Source: Candidatus Woesearchaeota archaeon
GTDB lineage: Archaea > Nanobdellota > Nanobdellia > Woesearchaeales > GW2011-AR9
Direction of reading: 5' to 3'
NCBI GenBank assembly: GCA_018303045.1
Contig: JAGVYX010000016.1
Location: forward strand, 1-14,278
DNA: 14,278 nucleotides
This document shows positions 12,172 to 14,278 of the stretch, piece after piece (position 1 is the first letter of the stretch; each line of letters begins with the position of its first letter). The notes under the pieces were generated by a model that was not told the origin of the DNA, did not search any database, and was given only the letters and a program-made list of their open reading frames with translations. A program made the position numbers and the translations under genes.

Positions 12172-12951
12172 ATGATTGTGCAAAAAGATTTCCTAAACAA
12201 ACTAAAGGACTTTGGCCTTAATTCCTATGAAGGCAAATTGTGGGTGGCCTTGTTAAGCCGGGGCGTTTCGACAGCTGGGGAACTGTCAGACATCTCTAAT
12301 GTTCCCCGATCCAGAGCTTACGATGTTCTGGAATCCCTGGAAAAGAAAGGATTTATTATTGTCAAGATAGGCAAACCGATAAAATATTTGGCGGTTCCTC
12401 CCGCTGAAGTAATTGCCAGAGTTAAAAAGCTGGTGCAGGAAGAAGCCGAACAAAAAGATAAATTGCTTAGCCAGCTAAAAAATAGCGAAGTATTATCCGA
12501 ATTAAGCTCTCTGCATGCTGAAGGAATTAAATTAATTGACCCCACCGACCATAGCGGGGCGTTCCGCGGCCGGGATAAAGGATACGAGCATTTGCTTAGC
12601 CTGATTAAGTCGGCTAAAAAAAGTATTACCATCATGACTTCTAAAGAAGGAGCTGAACGAAAATATAATTTGCTGGCGGCCAGCCTTAAAAAGGCGGCTA
12701 AGAATGGCCTTAAAATTAAATTTATCCTTCCGCAGAATATGGATAAAAACGTTCAGGAACTGATTTCTTTGGTGGCGGAAGTGAAACTGCAAAAAAATGC
12801 TTCGGCTAGATTTTGCATCATTGATAATGAGCATTTATTCCTGTTTTTGACTGACGACCAAAACGTTCATCAAAGTTATGACTGCGCGGTTTGGGTGGAA
12901 GCGCCTTACTTTGCGCAGTATTTCAAAAGTTTAGTGGACAAGGAATATTGA
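12172..12951 (+). CDS. TrmB-family transcriptional regulator
   Basis: A 259-residue protein from ATG 12172. Residues about 8-75 form the TrmB winged helix: LKDFGLNSYEGKLWVALLSR, STAGELSDISNVPRSRAYDV, LESLEKKGFI, then GKPIKYLAVPP. A charged helical linker follows (about 82-115, VKKLVQEEAEQKDKLLSQLK), probably a coiled-coil dimer region. The C-terminal half has RGRDKGYEHLLSLIKSAKK, then NGLKIKFILP, the phospholipase-D-like TrmB C-terminal fold rather than the sugar-binding form. Its effector is unknown. The ORF also has an ATG at 12145. However, GGAGGA six bases before 12172 is a strong Shine-Dalgarno, whereas an AGGAGA abuts the earlier ATG with no spacing. It is separated by 34 bases from the kinase gene and may control or be co-expressed with it. 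Confidence 0.88.
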   Translation: MIVQKDFLNKLKDFGLNSYEGKLWVALLSRGVSTAGELSDISNVPRSRAYDVLESLEKKGFIIVKIGKPIKYLAVPPAEVIARVKKLVQEEAEQKDKLLSQLKNSEVLSELSSLHAEGIKLIDPTDHSGAFRGRDKGYEHLLSLIKSAKKSITIMTSKEGAERKYNLLAASLKKAAKNGLKIKFILPQNMDKNVQELISLVAEVKLQKNASARFCIIDNEHLFLFLTDDQNVHQSYDCAVWVEAPYFAQYFKSLVDKEY

Positions 12952-12985
12952 ACAGGCAAGAAGAGGTAAAATATAGTTGGTTCAA

Positions 12986-14278
12986 ATGATATCCCAAATT
13001 TCCGCGCTGGATGGCTCTGCCTCTTCTGCAGTTAATGGCTATTCATTAGATGAAGTCCTTGGCGGAGGAGCTAACAATACTACCTATCGGGGCAGAAACT
13101 CTCAAGGCGAGGAAGTCTGCATTAAAACTTTTTCTTTATTAGCAGCTAATTCCTGGAAAGCTAAAGAATTGCTGGAACGGGAAAAAGCCATACTGGAACA
13201 ATTAGACCATCCGGCCATACCTAAGTTTAAAGATTATTTTACGGCCGGCGAGGGACCCCGGGAAATTCATTATTTAGTAATGGAATATGTTCAAGGGCAG
13301 AATCTAGCCCGGCTGGTTGAAGGAAATAAACTGTTTACCGTAGATGAAGCCGCAAAAATCGGGCAGGAAGTTTTAGAAATTTTAGGCTATTTGCATTCCT
13401 ACGCTCCTCCGGTAATCCACCGCGACATTAAGCCGGCAAATCTCATTTTAACTTCTGAACAGCAGATAAAATTGGTTGATTTTGGGAGCGCGCAATTGGA
13501 ATTTGCGAAAATGCTGGGCGGTTCAACCATGGCTGGCACGCCCGGTTACGCGCCGCTGGAAGCTATGATTAGCCAAGCTGTTCCGCAATCGGATATTTAT
13601 GCTCTGGGCGCCACGCTCCTGCACCTGCTGACCAGAAGAGATCCCCATGATTTTCTTGATTCGCAATATCGCTTAATTATACCGCCGGTAATCAAAGATC
13701 GGAAATTAAGGAAATTATTAGAAGGGATGACTCGTCAGGAAGTTGGCAAACGTTATGACCTGCAGAAAACTGAAACAGAACTGGCTTTGCTCACCACCAA
13801 GAGAAGTTTAGCCGTCAGGGTTAAAGAAACATATTCTAACCTAAAAAAAACTTATTCTAATCTGAAAAAATATTTGGCTGCTAAACCAACAGAGGAGCCA
13901 GTATATTTGAGCCTTACAGTATTAGGTTCCGAGAGAGATATTCACGGTTTAACGATGGGATTAATTAGATCAAAAGAAAGAACTGTCGCTGGCGTCAATG
14001 CTGGCGGTGTACTTGCTGAAGTTGATGGTGATGTTCGTGGTGTTAATGCTGGCGGTCTTGGTGCTGTAGCTGGCGATGTTCGTGGTGTTAATGCTAGTGG
14101 TTTAATTGCTAGAGCTGATGGTGATGTTCGTGGTGTCAATGCTAGCGGTATGTTTGCTTTAGCTGGTGAAGTTCGTGGTGTTAATGCTGGCGGTGTACTT
14201 GCTGGAGTTGATGGTGATGTTCGTGGCGTTAATGCTAGCGGTATGTTTGCTTTAGCTGGTGATGTTCGTGGTGTCAAT
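12986..14278 (+). CDS. Hanks-type serine/threonine protein kinase fused to a C-terminal GVN repeat domain (partial at window edge)
   Basis: The frame is open from ATG 12986 to the window end (431 codons, C-terminus missing). Residues 19-270 form the kinase domain. They carry a glycine loop LGGGANNTTY (25-34), Lys47 in EVCIK, helix-C Glu66, HRDIKPAN (145-152), DFGSAQ (165-170), GTPGYAPLE (184-192) and SDIYALGATLLHLLTRRDP (202-220). All catalytic residues appear present. It most resembles bacterial (cyanobacterial/planctomycete) kinases. No membrane segment follows. A short helical linker contains the tandem TYSNLKK TYSNLKK (about 282-295). From about residue 333 a repeat of 15-16 residues with the core DVRGVNA(S/G)G runs to the edge. 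It probably phosphorylates partners recruited by the repeats (inference). It may form a pair with the upstream TrmB-like gene. Confidence 0.85.
   Translation, partial: MISQISALDGSASSAVNGYSLDEVLGGGANNTTYRGRNSQGEEVCIKTFSLLAANSWKAKELLEREKAILEQLDHPAIPKFKDYFTAGEGPREIHYLVMEYVQGQNLARLVEGNKLFTVDEAAKIGQEVLEILGYLHSYAPPVIHRDIKPANLILTSEQQIKLVDFGSAQLEFAKMLGGSTMAGTPGYAPLEAMISQAVPQSDIYALGATLLHLLTRRDPHDFLDSQYRLIIPPVIKDRKLRKLLEGMTRQEVGKRYDLQKTETELALLTTKRSLAVRVKETYSNLKKTYSNLKKYLAAKPTEEPVYLSLTVLGSERDIHGLTMGLIRSKERTVAGVNAGGVLAEVDGDVRGVNAGGLGAVAGDVRGVNASGLIARADGDVRGVNASGMFALAGEVRGVNAGGVLAGVDGDVRGVNASGMFALAGDVRGVN
13981..14278 (+). repeat. Tandem repeat tract in the kinase C-terminus (7 copies visible)
   Basis: Units of 48 and 45 bases alternate. 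They encode 16- and 15-residue repeats with the constant core DVRGVNA(S/G)G and variable tails such as VLAEVDG, LGAVAG, LIARADG and MFALAG. Adjacent copies are nearly identical at DNA level (GATGTTCGTGGTGTTAATGC). The tract strongly favours T-ending codons (GCT, GGT, GAT, GTT), unlike the kinase part. It continues past the window. The pattern is reminiscent of beta-solenoid surface repeats, but the fold is not established. Confidence 0.85.

Noticed and set aside
13942..14277. Minus-strand open frame rich in Thr/Pro/Ser repeats
   Set aside because: It is the complement of the kinase repeat tract. The repeat period is a multiple of three, which keeps the opposite frame open without selection.
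13981..14278. CRISPR array
   Set aside because: The repeats are coding, in frame, with no unique spacers of constant length; they are protein repeats.

Overview
The window looks like a DPANN-type archaeon, probably Woesearchaeota or Pacearchaeota-like. This rests on a DUF357 protein, a TrmB-family regulator, an archaeal M29-type aminopeptidase, a DUF4143 ATPase and a LamG surface protein. It also rests on archaeal promoters: TATA-like boxes lie about 25-28 bases before start codons, so several messages look leaderless. Several genes have a bacterial look: class I GAPDH, long Rel/SpoT, an IS3-type transposase remnant and a Hanks-type kinase. The lineage call is an inference, since no rRNA is present.

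Layout. 1-1871 (minus) is the N-terminal part of a secreted LamG repeat protein, cut by the window edge. 2117-2368 (minus) is a small winged-helix regulator, divergent from a DUF4143 ATPase (2607-3872, plus); the region between them holds repeated operator-like motifs. A metallo-aminopeptidase (3916-4962, minus) is divergent from a THUMP-like methyltransferase (5086-6102), which abuts a NUDIX hydrolase (6103-6609). A NOL1/NOP2/sun m5C methyltransferase (6769-7725, minus) has its 3' end and hairpin duplicated just downstream. GAPDH (8003-9019, plus) ends at a hairpin plus T-run and is followed by a broken surface-protein fragment. A long Rel/SpoT homologue (9406-11277, minus) has a synthetase domain that looks intact but a degenerate hydrolase site. 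It has a structured leader, and beyond that lies a truncated IS3-like element (about 11440-11602). DUF357 (11682-11957), a TrmB-like regulator (12172-12951) and a kinase fused to a 15/16-residue repeat tract (12986 to the edge) follow on the plus strand.

How the genes relate. Most are unrelated housekeeping or accessory functions: RNA methylation, glycolysis, peptide turnover and nucleotide clean-up. Three regulatory themes stand out: the HTH/ATPase divergent pair, the (p)ppGpp synthetase with its leader, and the TrmB-kinase pair spaced 34 bases apart. Gene wreckage is visible at up to four places (7764-7835, 9071-9277, 11381-11602 and the duplicated end at 6624-6701).
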